From: an uncultured beta proteobacterium
GTDB lineage: Bacteria > Pseudomonadota > Gammaproteobacteria > Burkholderiales > Burkholderiaceae_C
DNA length: 48,798 nt
Assembly (NCBI GenBank): GCA_903828665.1
Contig: CAIKMZ010000041.1
Span: 1-48,798 of the forward strand
Direction: 5' to 3'
Each line of letters begins with the position of its first letter. Position 1 is the stretch's first letter. A model generated the notes under the pieces. The model made no database searches. It saw nothing but the letters and a program-made list of their open reading frames with translations, and had not been told where the DNA came from. The position numbers were made by a program, and so were the translations under genes. Shown piece after piece: positions 34,752 through 44,769 of this stretch.

Positions 34752-35174
34752 TCAGGGGTTGGCCAACTGCACGGACAGGCCGACGCGCTGCACGCCGGCG
34801 CGCTGCAGGGAGTCCATGACCTTGACAACCGCTTCGTACTTGACGGCCTTGTCAGCGCTGATGACGACGGCGGAGTCTGGCTTGTCGCCCTGCGCCTGGT
34901 GGATCACGTCGGCCAGTTCCTTCAGGCCCAGGGCGCGCGTCTTGTCCTGCAGCTTCATCTCGAGCGACTCGTCCTTGCCGATCACGATCTGGATCACCTG
35001 GTCGGGCTGCTTCTTCGCCTTGCCGATGCTGGGCAGGTCGATCGTGCTCGGTGTGATCAGCGGCGCTGTCACCATGAAGATGATCAGCAGCACCAGCATC
35101 ACGTCGATGAATGGCACCATGTTGATCTCGTTGATGGTGCGCCGGCCGCGTCCGCGGCTGACCAGGGATGGCAT
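34752..35174 (-). CDS. tolR: TolR, proton-channel component of the Tol system
   Basis: A 140-residue inner-membrane protein of the ExbD/TolR family. A cytoplasmic start (MPSLVSRGRGRRTINEINM) precedes one helix VPFIDVMLVLLIIFMVTAP, in which the Asp of FIDVML is the proton-relay residue conserved in ExbD/TolR. The periplasmic domain (VIQIVIGKDESLEMKLQ...) follows. It starts 13 bases after tolQ and ends 13 bases before tolA, typical of one transcript. Confidence 0.95.
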   Translation of the reverse strand: MPSLVSRGRGRRTINEINMVPFIDVMLVLLIIFMVTAPLITPSTIDLPSIGKAKKQPDQVIQIVIGKDESLEMKLQDKTRALGLKELADVIHQAQGDKPDSAVVISADKAVKYEAVVKVMDSLQRAGVQRVGLSVQLANP

Positions 35175-35187
35175 GTTCAGTCTCCCT

Positions 35188-35876
<689 letters not shown>

Positions 35877-35880
<4 letters not shown>

Positions 35881-36299
35881 TTCAGGATTTCCAGAAGGGT
35901 CTGCGGTATTCGCGCCGGCCGGTGGCTCGTGGCATCGACCCAGCCGACGCGGATGGTGGCTTCGCACAGCAGGCTGTTGCCGCTTGCGGTCGTGTGCCAC
36001 GCCTGCTGCTGTATTGTCAGCGATGCGCGGCCGATTTCGATCGGCGAGGCTGTAACAAGAAGTATGTCGTCCAGGTGCGCCGGCCGGTGGTAGCGGACCT
36101 GCGCATCGCTGACCACGAAGATGCCGCCGCTGCTGCTGCGCAGGGCGCTTTGCTCGATGCCCAGCGCGCGCAGCCATTCGGTGCGGGCGCGCTCGAAGTA
36201 CTTCAGGTAATTGGCGTAGAACACGATGCCGCCGGCGTCGGTGTCTTCCCAGTAAACGCGCACCGGCCAGCCGAACGGGTGCCCGGATGCGCCACTCAT
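35877..36299 (-). CDS. ybgC: YbgC-type acyl-CoA thioesterase (tol-pal-associated)
   Basis: A 140-residue hotdog-fold thioesterase. The catalytic motif is VYWEDTDAGGIVFYANYLKYFERARTEW, with the Asp of DTDAGG required. YbgC is commonly encoded just before tolQ and hydrolyses short acyl-CoA or affects phospholipid metabolism at the septum. It overlaps both its neighbours by four bases: the upstream aminotransferase stop and the tolQ start. This arrangement is the standard start of the tol-pal operon. Confidence 0.94.
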
Positions 36300-37480
36300 G
36301 ACAACAGGACCCGCAGGCGTTCGATGGCGACGCGCAGTTGCGTCATCGAGCTGGCCGTGGAAAAGCGGATGAAGTTCGGGGCGCTGGCCAGGCCGAAATC
36401 GCGCCCGGGCGTGACGGCGACATGGGCGCGCTGCATGATCTCGAACGAGAGGTCCCAGCTGTCCGCGACCTTGAGCTGTTCAAAGACCGACGAGCAGTCG
36501 GTCCAGGCATAGAAGGCCCCGTCGGGCATCACCGGCACCTTCAGTCCGAGCGCGTTCAGGGCCGGGATGAAGTAGTCGCGCCGGGCCTTGAATTCGGCGC
36601 GACGGCGCTCGTACTCGGTGATGCTGTCGTTCTCGAAGCAGGCCAGCGCCGCGTACTGCGAGACCGTGCTCGGGCAGATGAACAGGTTCTGCGCCAGGCG
36701 CTCGATCACGCTCACCAGCCGCTCGGGGACGACCATCCAGCCCAGGCGCCAGCCGGTCATGTTGAAGTACTTGCTGAAACTGTTGATGCTGATGATGTCG
36801 TCGGCGATGGCCAGCGCGGTCTGGCCGTAGCGCGCGTCAAAGCTCAGCCCGAGGTAGATCTCGTCGACCAGCGTGATGCCGCTCTTGCCGCTGACCACGC
36901 CGTGGATGCGGCGCAACTCGTCGGGGTCGATCGAGGTGCCGGTCGGGTTCGAGGGCGAAGCGAGCAGCACGCCGCGCGTCTTCGGGCCCCAGGCCGCATG
37001 CACTTGGTCGGCTGTCAACTGGAAGCGCTCGGCGGCCGTGGTCGGCAGCAGCACGGCCGTGCCCTCGGCAGCGCTGACGAAATGGCGGTTGCAGGGGTAG
37101 CTCGGGTCCGGCATCAGGATCTCGTCGCCGATTTCGATCAGCGCCAGGCAGGCCAGCTGCAGCGCGGCCGACGCGCCGGCCGTGAGCACGATGCGGCCCG
37201 CCGGAACCTCGATCTTGAAGCGCTGCCAGTACCAGTCGCTGATGCGCTCGCGCAGCGGCATCATGCCCAGCGCCTGCGTGTAGTGCGTCAGGCCGTCGCG
37301 CACGGCGCGGCAGGCGGCTTCCTGCACCAGCGGCGGCGCGGTGAAATCGGGCTCGCCGATATTGAGGAAGACCATCGGCGAATCGCTGTGCGCGACTTCG
37401 TGCGCGAGTGTCGCCGCCGCCTTGGCGACCTCCATCACGTAAAAGGGCTCAATGCGCTGGGCGCGAGCCGAAATCCTCAT
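36296..37480 (-). CDS. Class I/II PLP-dependent aminotransferase (AspC/AlaT-like)
   Basis: A 394-residue aminotransferase. The PLP Lys237 lies in [18 protein letters not shown], and the Asp/Tyr pair in [11 protein letters not shown] contacts the cofactor. A GAS-type phosphate loop ([15 protein letters not shown]) is present. The C-terminal FIRFSTASS carries the substrate Arg. Exact substrate is unknown. The gene overlaps nusB by four bases upstream and ybgC by four bases downstream, so it is part of the rib-nus-tol transcript, an unusual member between nusB and the tol genes. Confidence 0.9.
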   Translation of the reverse strand: MRISARAQRIEPFYVMEVAKAAATLAHEVAHSDSPMVFLNIGEPDFTAPPLVQEAACRAVRDGLTHYTQALGMMPLRERISDWYWQRFKIEVPAGRIVLTAGASAALQLACLALIEIGDEILMPDPSYPCNRHFVSAAEGTAVLLPTTAAERFQLTADQVHAAWGPKTRGVLLASPSNPTGTSIDPDELRRIHGVVSGKSGITLVDEIYLGLSFDARYGQTALAIADDIISINSFSKYFNMTGWRLGWMVVPERLVSVIERLAQNLFICPSTVSQYAALACFENDSITEYERRRAEFKARRDYFIPALNALGLKVPVMPDGAFYAWTDCSSVFEQLKVADSWDLSFEIMQRAHVAVTPGRDFGLASAPNFIRFSTASSMTQLRVAIERLRVLLS

Positions 37481-38010
37481 GGTCGCGTCTGGCCCCGGTC
37501 GGCGTTGACTTCGGCGCCGCGCAGCTGCGGCGCCAGCGCGTTGAGCACGGCGTTGACGTACTTGTGGCCATCGGTGCCGCCGAACTCCTTGGCCAGTTCA
37601 ACACATTCGTTGAGCACGACGCGCCAGGGCACATCCAGGCAGTTCTTGAGCTCGTAGGCGCCGATCCACAGCACGCCGTGCTCGATCGGCGAGATTTCGC
37701 CGAGCTTGCGGTCCAGCAGCGGCACGATCAGGGCGTCGAGCGCGTCCCGGTCAGCTGCGCAGCCGTGCAGCAAGGCATCGAAGTGCAGCGCGTCGCACTT
37801 GGAGAACCCGGCCAGGTCGCGCGTGAAGGCGTTGACGTCGGCGACGTCATTGCGGCCGACCAGAGTCTGGTACAGGGCCTGCAACGCGAATTCGCGCGAG
37901 CGGCTGCGCTCGGACTTGCTCGCGGCCTTGCGCACGCCGGTGCTGGTCAGGCCGGTGCGGCTCTGGCGCGGGGGGCGGCTGCCGCTGGCGCGAATGGGTT
38001 GGTCGGTCAT
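37477..38010 (-). CDS. nusB: Transcription antitermination factor NusB
   Basis: A 177-residue all-helical protein that with NusE binds boxA RNA and promotes rRNA antitermination. The core ([18 protein letters not shown] ... [23 protein letters not shown] ... [27 protein letters not shown]) is intact. The roughly 35-residue basic, low-complexity N-terminal extension makes it longer than E. coli NusB (139 residues), as is common in Burkholderiales. Its ATG shares a base with the ribH TGA (TGATG). Confidence 0.95.
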   Translation of the reverse strand: MTDQPIRASGSRPPRQSRTGLTSTGVRKAASKSERSRSREFALQALYQTLVGRNDVADVNAFTRDLAGFSKCDALHFDALLHGCAADRDALDALIVPLLDRKLGEISPIEHGVLWIGAYELKNCLDVPWRVVLNECVELAKEFGGTDGHKYVNAVLNALAPQLRGAEVNADRGQTRP

Positions 38011-38483
38011 CAGTCTTGTTCCATCAGGTTGGCCATTTCAACGGCAACACGGGCGGCATCGCGCCCCTTTTCGGTTTGCCGTGCCACGGCCTGTTCCAGG
38101 TTCTCGGTGGTCAGGATGGCGTTCGCAATCGGCAACTGGTAGTCGAGAGCGACCCGGCTGACGCCGGCGCCCGATTCATTGGCGACCAGTTCAAAGTGAT
38201 AGGTTTCGCCGCGGATGATGGAGCCGATCGCCACCAGCGCGTCGTATTCCTGTTGCTCCGCCATCGCCATCAGCGCCACGGGCACTTCGAGCGCGCCGGG
38301 CACCGTGATCAGCCGGATGTTCTGCTCCAGCACGCCGAGCGCCAGCAATTCCGCTTTGCAGGCTGCGCTCAGCGTGTCGGTGACGGACGCGTTGAAGCGG
38401 GCCTGCACGATGCCGATGCACAGCTTGCTGCCGTCCAGGCGCCAGTCGCCTGCCTGTGGTGTTCCCTGGTCTGCGTCTTTCAT
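38010..38483 (-). CDS. ribH: 6,7-dimethyl-8-ribityllumazine synthase
   Basis: A 157-residue lumazine synthase that joins 3,4-dihydroxy-2-butanone 4-phosphate with the ribitylamino-uracil. The family motifs are [30 protein letters not shown] and [24 protein letters not shown], with the catalytic His in TYHFE. The ATG at 38483 removes a 32-residue non-family extension. It lies 73 bases after ribBA and ends overlapping nusB. Confidence 0.95.
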   Translation of the reverse strand: MKDADQGTPQAGDWRLDGSKLCIGIVQARFNASVTDTLSAACKAELLALGVLEQNIRLITVPGALEVPVALMAMAEQQEYDALVAIGSIIRGETYHFELVANESGAGVSRVALDYQLPIANAILTTENLEQAVARQTEKGRDAARVAVEMANLMEQD

Positions 38484-38556
38484 ACTCTGTTCTTTCTTGT
38501 CAGTTGGCGACAGCGCCAGCTCGCTTCGCGCAGCTTCGGTCTGTCCCGCAAATTCA

Positions 38557-39672
38557 TTATTTCGTGATATAGCCCACAATTTCCAGGCCGTAGCCCGTCA
38601 TGCTGGGCATGCGTCGCGGGTTGCCCAGCAGGTTCATCTTGTGCACGCCGCACTCGCGCAGAATCTGCGCGCCGATGCCGTAGCTGCGCAGGTCCATGCG
38701 GCCGCGCTCGGGCCCATGGGACGCGCGCGCCGTGCCGGCGACCTGCGCGAGCACCTGCTCGGCGTTCTCGGCGCAATTGAGCAGCACGACGACGCCCCGG
38801 CCGGTCGCCGCGATGCGCTCCAGGCTGGCGTCCAGGCTCCATGAGTGCATGGCGCGACCGACTTCAAGCGCGTCGAGCAGGGAGGTCGGCTCGTGCACAC
38901 GCGCCGCCACGGTATCGCCCGGACCCCACTGGCCCTTGACCAGCGCCAGGTGCACGCCGTTGGTGGTCTTGTCCTTGAACGCGTGCAGGGCGAACTCGCC
39001 GAACGCCGTGTTGATGGTGCGCGAGCCCACTTTTTCAACCAGGGACTCGACCCGGCTGCGGTGCTCGATCAGGTCGGCAATGGTGCCGATCTTCAGGCCG
39101 TGTTCCGCGGCGAACAACTGCAGGTCGGGCAGGCGCGCCATGGTGCCGTCGTCCTTCATGATTTCGCAGATCACGGCGGCCGGGCTGCAGCCGGCCATGG
39201 TCGCCAAGTCGCAACCGGCTTCGGTATGGCCCGCGCGCATCAGCACGCCGCCTTCGACCGCCTGCAGCGGGAAGATATGGCCCGGCTGCACCAGGTCTTC
39301 GGGTTGCGCGTTGCGGGCCACGGCGGCCTGCACGGTGCGCGCGCGGTCGGCGGCCGAGATGCCGGTGGTGACGCCTTCGGCGGCCTCGATCGACACCGTG
39401 AAGGCCGTGCCCTTCTTGTCGCCGTTGCGCGCCGCCATCGGCGGCAGTTCGAGGCGCTCGCAGTGCTCGCGGCTCAGGGTCAGGCAGATCAGGCCGCGGC
39501 CGAATCGCGCCATGAAGTTGATGGCGTCGGCGCTGACATGGTCAGCGGCCATCAGCAGATCGCCTTCGTTCTCGCGGTCTTCTTCGTCAACCAGGATCAC
39601 CATGCGTCCCGCGCGCAGGTCGGCCACGATGTCTTCAACCGGGGAAATGGCCACAGGGGTGAGGGCGCTCAT
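38557..39672 (-). CDS. ribBA: RibBA-like: DHBP synthase with degenerate GTP cyclohydrolase II domain
   Basis: A 371-residue two-domain protein. The N-terminal half (1 to about 205) is an intact DHBP synthase: [17 protein letters not shown] (Mg/acid residues), then [16 protein letters not shown] near the active-site His and Glu. The C-terminal half aligns in shape with GTP cyclohydrolase II, but the zinc-site CxxCxC-like segment is replaced by [20 protein letters not shown] and the QEGRGIGL-type motif by a Gly/Val stretch ([16 protein letters not shown]). [12 protein letters not shown] and a NPRR remain. GTP cyclohydrolase activity is therefore unlikely; a separate ribA would be needed. RibB fusions with degenerate RibA-like domains are known in proteobacteria. 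Confidence 0.93.
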   Translation of the reverse strand: MSALTPVAISPVEDIVADLRAGRMVILVDEEDRENEGDLLMAADHVSADAINFMARFGRGLICLTLSREHCERLELPPMAARNGDKKGTAFTVSIEAAEGVTTGISAADRARTVQAAVARNAQPEDLVQPGHIFPLQAVEGGVLMRAGHTEAGCDLATMAGCSPAAVICEIMKDDGTMARLPDLQLFAAEHGLKIGTIADLIEHRSRVESLVEKVGSRTINTAFGEFALHAFKDKTTNGVHLALVKGQWGPGDTVAARVHEPTSLLDALEVGRAMHSWSLDASLERIAATGRGVVVLLNCAENAEQVLAQVAGTARASHGPERGRMDLRSYGIGAQILRECGVHKMNLLGNPRRMPSMTGYGLEIVGYITK

Positions 39673-39716
39673 GCAGTAGTCTTTCAAAAATAACAGGGTT
39701 GCAATGCGGACTGGGA

Positions 39717-40361
39717 TCAGGGCGCAGGTGCGCCGGCCGCTTGCGGGTCGGCGCCCAGCATGCGCTCGACGTAGCGCGCGATCAGGTCAATTTCGAGATT
39801 GACCGACGCGTCCACCTGGAGCGTTCTGAGCGCGGTATTTTGCACTGTGTGGGGAATCAGGTTGATGCTGACTTCGCAGCCGGCATCCATGTCACGGATC
39901 CGGTTGACCGTCAGGCTCACGCCATTGACTGTGATCGAGCCCTTGTAGGCCAGGTACTTGGCCAGTGATGGCGGCGCCATGACGCGCAGGTGCCAGCTCT
40001 CGCCGATCTGTTCGAACTGGGTCACGCGGCCGACGCCATCGACATGGCCTGACACCAGATGCCCGCCAAGGCGGTCATTGGCGCGCAGTGCCTTCTCCAG
40101 GTTGACGCGGCCGGTCTGGTCCAGCGCCGCCGTGCGAGCCAGCGACTCGGCCGAGATCTCGATGGTGAAGCGGCTCTGCGCGGCATCCAGCGAGGTCACG
40201 GTCATGCAAGCGCCGTTGAGCGCGATGCTGTCGCCCAGGCTGACGTCGTCGAGGTAAGCACCTGGACATTCGATGGTCAGGCGCTTGCCATGGGTAGAAG
40301 AGCTGCCTAAGGCGTCTACGGCGACGATGCGCCCGACGCCGGTGATGATTCCGGTAAACAT
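39717..40361 (-). CDS. ribE: Riboflavin synthase alpha subunit
   Basis: A 214-residue protein built of two similar six-stranded barrels, starting MFTGIITGVGRI. Repeat signatures are SIALNGACMTVTSL in the first half and SITVNGVSLTVNRI in the second, with GHLVSGHVDGVGRV between them. It dismutates two lumazines to riboflavin. It lies 44 bases before ribBA and 57 bases after ribD. Confidence 0.95.
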   Translation of the reverse strand: MFTGIITGVGRIVAVDALGSSSTHGKRLTIECPGAYLDDVSLGDSIALNGACMTVTSLDAAQSRFTIEISAESLARTAALDQTGRVNLEKALRANDRLGGHLVSGHVDGVGRVTQFEQIGESWHLRVMAPPSLAKYLAYKGSITVNGVSLTVNRIRDMDAGCEVSINLIPHTVQNTALRTLQVDASVNLEIDLIARYVERMLGADPQAAGAPAP

Positions 40362-40418
40362 CCGGCTATTTTCGCAGGGAATTGGCCGCTGGCCGCTCCG
40401 CAGTGGAAATCTTCTGCC

Positions 40419-41561
40419 CTAAAACCGGTCGTGACCTTTCAGGCGGGCCAGGATTCGCAGGTCCGGCCCGATCATCGTGCTGCTCCTGAACTCGAGCGGG
40501 AACGCATCGGCCAGTGCGCTCAAAGGCCCGAAACTTGCCATGCCGCGCCCCGGTCCCAGCAGTTTGGGCGCGAGGTAGACCAGCAGTTCGTCCACCAGAC
40601 CTGCTTGCAGCAGGGCGCCGTTGAGGCGCTGTCCGGCTTCCACGTGCAGTTCATTGATCTCGCGCTGTCCCAGGTCGGTCAGCACGGCGGCCAGATCAAC
40701 CTGCTGCTGCGGACCGGGCCGGTAGATGACGCTGGCGCCGCGGGCCTGCAGCGCGGCCTGCTTCGCGGCGTCGGGCACGGCGGCATAGATCAACACGGAG
40801 CGATCCGGATCGAACAGTGGCGCATCCGGCGGTGTCTGCAGATTGCTGTCGACGATCACCAGGTGTGGCTGGCGCGGTGTGTCGACCAATCGCACATCGA
40901 GGCGCGGCTGGTCGGCCAGCACGGTGCCGATGCCGGTCAACACGGCGCTGGCGCGCGCGCGCCAGGCATGGCCGTCGGCGCGCGCCGCGTTGGATGTGAT
41001 CCACTGGCTCGCGCCGTTGTGCAAGGCGGTGCTGCCGTCGAGCGACGAGGCGACCTTCAGGCGCACCCAAGGGCGCTGGCGGATCATGCGGCTGAAGAAG
41101 CCGATATTGAGCTCGCGCGTGGCCACGGCGGCCGGGGCGTCCGGGTCCAGCACGTCGACTTGGACACCGGCGGCGCGCAGGCGCGCGATGCCTTGCCCGG
41201 CGACCAGCGGATTGGGGTCCTGCTGCGCCACCACGACGCGCGCCACGCCGGCCTCGATCAGCGCGTCGCAGCACGGCGGCGTGCGGCCAAAGTGCGAGCA
41301 GGGCTCGAGTGTCACAAAGGCGGTGGCGCCGCGCATATCGTGGCCGGCTTCCTTGGCAGCGCGCAAAGCCATGATCTCGGCATGGGATTGACCGACACGC
41401 TGGGTGTGCCCGTGGCCCAGCATGCTACCTTTCTCGTCGACGAGAACGCAGCCGACGCGCGGATTCGGGTCGCAAAGGTACATTGCCAGCGCGGCTTGTT
41501 CTGTCGCAATGTCGGAAAAGGGGGATGGGTTGAGAAATCGCATACGGTGCGTTTTTACCAT
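40419..41561 (-). CDS. ribD: Bifunctional riboflavin deaminase/reductase RibD
   Basis: A 380-residue enzyme for two early steps of riboflavin synthesis. The N-terminal cytidine-deaminase-like domain shows the zinc motif HAEIMAL and PCSHFGRTPPC (Cys ligands). The C-terminal reductase begins near RPWVRLKVASSLDGSTAL and ends with ELLVYLAPKLLGPG. The ATG at 41561 has AGGA nine bases upstream; a second start at 41543 lacks one. It is the first gene of the minus-strand rib-nus-tol run and is divergent from pilE. No FMN riboswitch was recognised in the short gap before it. Confidence 0.94.
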   Translation of the reverse strand: MVKTHRMRFLNPSPFSDIATEQAALAMYLCDPNPRVGCVLVDEKGSMLGHGHTQRVGQSHAEIMALRAAKEAGHDMRGATAFVTLEPCSHFGRTPPCCDALIEAGVARVVVAQQDPNPLVAGQGIARLRAAGVQVDVLDPDAPAAVATRELNIGFFSRMIRQRPWVRLKVASSLDGSTALHNGASQWITSNAARADGHAWRARASAVLTGIGTVLADQPRLDVRLVDTPRQPHLVIVDSNLQTPPDAPLFDPDRSVLIYAAVPDAAKQAALQARGASVIYRPGPQQQVDLAAVLTDLGQREINELHVEAGQRLNGALLQAGLVDELLVYLAPKLLGPGRGMASFGPLSALADAFPLEFRSSTMIGPDLRILARLKGHDRF

Positions 41562-41648
41562 TTGTCAGAATCCTGAAGCCGTTTGTCGGCTGGCGTTGCC
41601 GGCTGGCAATCCTGATGGATAGACTGAACCCGAGTTGGGAAGATTTGC

Positions 41649-42065
41649 ATGGCCTGTATCAGACAACGTGGTTTTACCCTGATCGAGTTGATGATCACGG
41701 TGGCCGTCATCGGCATTCTGGCGGCGATTGCGTACCCGTCTTACAACCAGTACATTGTGCGTGCCAATCGCTCGGCGGCCGAGAGTTTCATGTTTTCGGT
41801 GGCGAACAAGCAGGAGCAGTACATGCTGGACGCCCGCAGTTATGCGGCAAGTCTGTCCACGCTGAACCTGACGGTACCGCCAGAAGTCGCCGCGAAATAC
41901 GCGGTGACTGTCACGTCCGACATGAGCACGACGCCGCCGTCCTATCTGGTGACGGCGACACCAGGTTCTGCCCAGAATGACGCAAAGTGCGGTACCTTGA
42001 CGCTGAACCACCTGGGGGCCAAGACCATGTCCGGCACGGCGAGCGCCGTTTCCGATTGCTGGTAA
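41649..42065 (+). CDS. Type IV pilin, PilE-like minor/major pilin
   Basis: A 138-residue pilin. The short leader ACIRQRG is followed by [24 protein letters not shown], with the essential Glu5 after the prepilin cleavage site. The C-terminal part contains two cysteines (DAKCG and SDCW at the end), which would form the D-loop disulfide. It is the first gene of the pilus operon, so PilE-type minor pilin or pseudopilin is likely. The ribosome-binding region GGGAAG lies eight to ten bases before the ATG. Confidence 0.9.
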   Translation: MACIRQRGFTLIELMITVAVIGILAAIAYPSYNQYIVRANRSAAESFMFSVANKQEQYMLDARSYAASLSTLNLTVPPEVAAKYAVTVTSDMSTTPPSYLVTATPGSAQNDAKCGTLTLNHLGAKTMSGTASAVSDCW

Positions 42066-42077
42066 GGCACGCTTGGC

Positions 42078-42542
42078 ATGCGCTGCAGATCCCGCGGTTT
42101 CACGCTGATCGAATTGATGGTCGTGGTGGCGCTGGCTGCCATCCTGGCCGCGCTGGCCACGCCGTCTTTCAAAGGCTTCATTTCAGGTCAGCGGGTCAAG
42201 ACGGCCGCCTCCGACTTCCTGATGACCGCCAACTTTGCAAGGTCCGAGGCCATCAAGCGCAACGTGGCGGTCACCATCAGTGCGGCGAGCGGCGGGGTCG
42301 CGGGCTGGAAGGATGGCTGGAGCGTGTTCGCAGGAACGACGCAACTCAGCAAGCAGGATGCCTATGCGGGGTTGACGTTTTCCGGGCCGGCGTCGGCCAT
42401 CACCTACTTGGCTTCCGGTCGACTGGGGGCGGCGGTGCTGCCCATGGCGATCACCGGAGCGGACGGCAGCACGCGCTGCATTGCATTTGACCTGAGCGGC
42501 CTGCCGCGCAGCACACTGAGCAGCACGGGGACCTGCTCATGA
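42078..42542 (+). CDS. fimT: FimT/FimU-type prepilin (GspH-like)
   Basis: A 154-residue prepilin. After RCRSRG comes FTLIELMVVVALAAILAALATPSF with Glu5. The body keeps the GspH/FimT feature FARSEAIKRNVAVTI. A Cys near the end (TGTCS) and one at RCIAF could bond. It contributes to the pilus tip complex that primes pilus assembly. Twelve bases separate it from pilE, and its stop overlaps the pilV ATG by four bases. Confidence 0.92.
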   Translation: MRCRSRGFTLIELMVVVALAAILAALATPSFKGFISGQRVKTAASDFLMTANFARSEAIKRNVAVTISAASGGVAGWKDGWSVFAGTTQLSKQDAYAGLTFSGPASAITYLASGRLGAAVLPMAITGADGSTRCIAFDLSGLPRSTLSSTGTCS

Positions 42543-43129
42543 AACCGATCGGCCGTCAACGACAGTCGCAATAGGGATCGAGCCTGATCGAAGTGCTCGT
42601 CACCATGGTCATCCTGCTGCTGGGCCTGCTGGGCCTGGTCGGCTTGATGGTGCAGGGTCAGCGTTCCCAGATGGAGTCCTATCAGCGCGTGCAGGCGCTC
42701 GTGCTGTTGGAGGACATGGTGAACCGCATCAACGCGAATCGCAAGGTGGCGGCCTGCTATGCCATTACGACGGCGGCCGATGGCACGCCCTACCTCGGCA
42801 CCGGTGCCGGGTCCGCACCCGCTTGCGGGCTGGGAACCGCGCAGCAACGGGCGCGAGCCGATCTGGACATGGCGGAATGGAGCAATCTGCTGCTGGGCAG
42901 CGCAGAAAAGATCGGGGCTGGTAATGTCGGCGCCATGCTGGGCGCGCGTGGCTGCGTCAGCGTCGCAACGGTTGGAATCTACCAGGTCTATACCGTCAGC
43001 GTCGCGTGGCAGGGCAGCGGCAAGACCCTGGCGCCGCCCGCGTCCGTGCCCTGTGCCACCGGTCTTTTTGGTGATGAGGCCCAGCGCAGGGCGGTCAGCG
43101 TCCCCGTGCAGATTGCCAGTCTGAGTTGA
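42539..43129 (+). pseudogene. pilV: pilV minor prepilin with in-frame amber codon in the leader
   Basis: From ATG 42539 the frame reads MKPIGRQRQSQ and then TAG at 42572-42574, followed by GSSLIEVLVTMVILLLGLLG. The stop sits exactly at the residue before the prepilin peptidase cleavage site, where a Gln, Lys or Arg is usual; a CAG-to-TAG change would suffice. After it the frame is open for 185 codons to TGA 43127-43129, with pilin features (Glu5, CYAITTA, GCVSVATVGIYQVYTVSVAWQG) and a normal PilV-type body. Translation from an internal GTG at 42593 would lose the signal. The minor pilin is thus not made unless the stop is suppressed or is a sequence error. Confidence 0.8.
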
Positions 43130-43131
43130 AC

Positions 43132-44205
43132 ATGCTGCATTTCAAACCCCACTTTCATCCGGCAACGCGGCGCCGCGCCGCGCCACGACGTAGCCATCAG
43201 CGCGGCATGACCTTGGTCGAGTGGATGGTTTCCATCACCATCGGGCTGATCCTGCTCGCGGGCCTGACGGGCTTGATCGCGCGGCAAAGCAGTGCGCAGT
43301 CCGAGCTTGAAAAGTCGAGCCGCCAGATCGAGAACGGTCGCTACGCGATGCAACTGCTGAATGAAGATGTCCAGATGGCAGGTTACTACGGAGAGTTTTC
43401 CAACGTCGGCAGTCTCGCTGTGCCGTCGGCCTTGCCGGATCCGTGTGTGGTGACCGTCAGCGCAATTGAGGCGGCCATGGTGTTTCCGGTGCAGGGCTAT
43501 GACGCGCCGACCGGCGCGCTGTCAACCTGCATCGCGGCTGCCGACCACGTGGCGGGTACCGACATCCTGGTCGTGCGGCGCGTCGAGCCTGCGACGGTGA
43601 CCGTGGCGGCTGCAGCTTCAGCTGCGGGCGGGCAAGTTTATCTGCAGTCGGGTCTGACCGCCTCCGGTCTGGAGTTCACCAAGAAGATGGGCACGGGCGC
43701 CGATGCGGCAGGCACTTCGGTCTTCACGCTGTTCAAGAAGGATCGCGCCACCCTGGCCGATTTGCGCAGGTTCCTGGTGCACATCTACTTTGTCAGTCCA
43801 TGCAGCGTTCCGGTCGGCAGCAGTTGCAGCGGCGCAGCCGACGGCGGCAAACCGATACCCACGCTCAAGGTGCTGGAACTGTCGAGCTCGGGCGCCATGA
43901 CCACGACGCCTTTGGTTGAAGGTATCGACAACATGCAGATCGACTATGGTTTGGACAGCAACGGCGATGGCGCGCCCGAAGGTGCGTATGTCACCAGTCC
44001 GGCACTTGCGGATTGGCCCAATGTGATGGCGCTGCAAGTTCACCTGCTCGCGCGCAACAACGAAAGCACGGCCGGCTTCACCGATACCAAGGTCTACAAC
44101 CTCGGGGTGGCAGGCTCGACCACCGCCACCAATGACGGTTTCAAGCGCCGCGTGTTCAGTCAGTTGATCCGGGTCGTCAACCCGAGCGCCAGGAGGGACC
44201 AATGA
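43132..44205 (+). CDS. pilW: PilW-type minor pilin
   Basis: A 357-residue prepilin, the largest of the minor pilins, as expected for PilW. A basic leader (RRRAAPRRSHQRG) is followed by MTLVEWMVSITIGLILLAGLTGLIAR with Glu5. The helix then joins QIENGRYAMQLLNEDVQMAGYYGEF, the PilW hallmark. A C-terminal segment ANVMALQVHLLARNNE-type is also typical. The ATG at 43132 is used; TTG at 43126 overlaps the pilV stop. It ends overlapping pilX by four bases. Confidence 0.93.
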   Translation: MLHFKPHFHPATRRRAAPRRSHQRGMTLVEWMVSITIGLILLAGLTGLIARQSSAQSELEKSSRQIENGRYAMQLLNEDVQMAGYYGEFSNVGSLAVPSALPDPCVVTVSAIEAAMVFPVQGYDAPTGALSTCIAAADHVAGTDILVVRRVEPATVTVAAAASAAGGQVYLQSGLTASGLEFTKKMGTGADAAGTSVFTLFKKDRATLADLRRFLVHIYFVSPCSVPVGSSCSGAADGGKPIPTLKVLELSSSGAMTTTPLVEGIDNMQIDYGLDSNGDGAPEGAYVTSPALADWPNVMALQVHLLARNNESTAGFTDTKVYNLGVAGSTTATNDGFKRRVFSQLIRVVNPSARRDQ

Positions 44206-44750
44206 GCACCTCTTCAAGACGCCGGCAGCGAGGCGCAACCCTGCTGATCGGCATGATCATGCTGGTCGTGCTGACGCTGCTGGTGCTGTTCGCGATCCGT
44301 TCCGGCAATACCAATCTGCGCATCGCCGGCAACATGCAGACGCAGGCCGAAGTGGGCGCCGCCGCGCAGCAGGCCATCGAGCAGGTCATCGAGCAGATCA
44401 AGCTGCCGACCACGGACATCTCCCAGATCAAGGCGCAGACCGTGACCGTTCCGGTGGGCAACACCACGTACAACGTGGCTGTGAAGGCCATGGGCAATAA
44501 ATGCCTCATGGAAATACCGGTGCTCAACTCGGCCCTGAACCCATCGAATGCGAACGATGTGCCGTGTTTTGAAAGCCCCGACGAAGACAAGGTCATCCTG
44601 TCCGACAACACACTGTCGAGCAAGCCGTCGGCCTGCAAGACGCAGCAATGGGAGATCGAGGCCGGCGTGACCGACACCGCCACCGGTGCCAATGTCAGCC
44701 AGGTTCAGGGCATCACGGTGCGGGTGCCGGCCACAACGACTTGTCTGTAA
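44202..44750 (+). CDS. pilX: PilX-type minor pilin
   Basis: A 182-residue prepilin. The start is RRRQRG-ATLLIGMIMLVVLTLLVLFAIRSG, in which the Glu5 is absent (LLIGM), as is usual for PilX. The following NTNLRIAGNMQTQAEVGAAAQQAIEQ matches PilX_N. AGGAGG five bases before the ATG is a strong ribosome-binding site even though the ATG lies within the pilW stop (ATGA). A cysteine-rich C-terminal part (SACKTQQW, TTCL) follows. Confidence 0.92.
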   Translation: MSTSSRRRQRGATLLIGMIMLVVLTLLVLFAIRSGNTNLRIAGNMQTQAEVGAAAQQAIEQVIEQIKLPTTDISQIKAQTVTVPVGNTTYNVAVKAMGNKCLMEIPVLNSALNPSNANDVPCFESPDEDKVILSDNTLSSKPSACKTQQWEIEAGVTDTATGANVSQVQGITVRVPATTTCL

Positions 44751-44769
44751 GGACGAAAAGGTTTCAATC

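Noticed and set aside
41562..41648. RpoN (-24/-12) promoter before pilE
   Set aside because: A TGGCAA...GATGG segment has GG at the right spacing but lacks the -12 GC; the match is too weak to claim.
40362..41648. FMN riboswitch of the riboflavin operon
   Set aside because: Gaps before ribD, ribE, ribBA and ribH are too short or lack the conserved RFN stem pattern; none was recognised.
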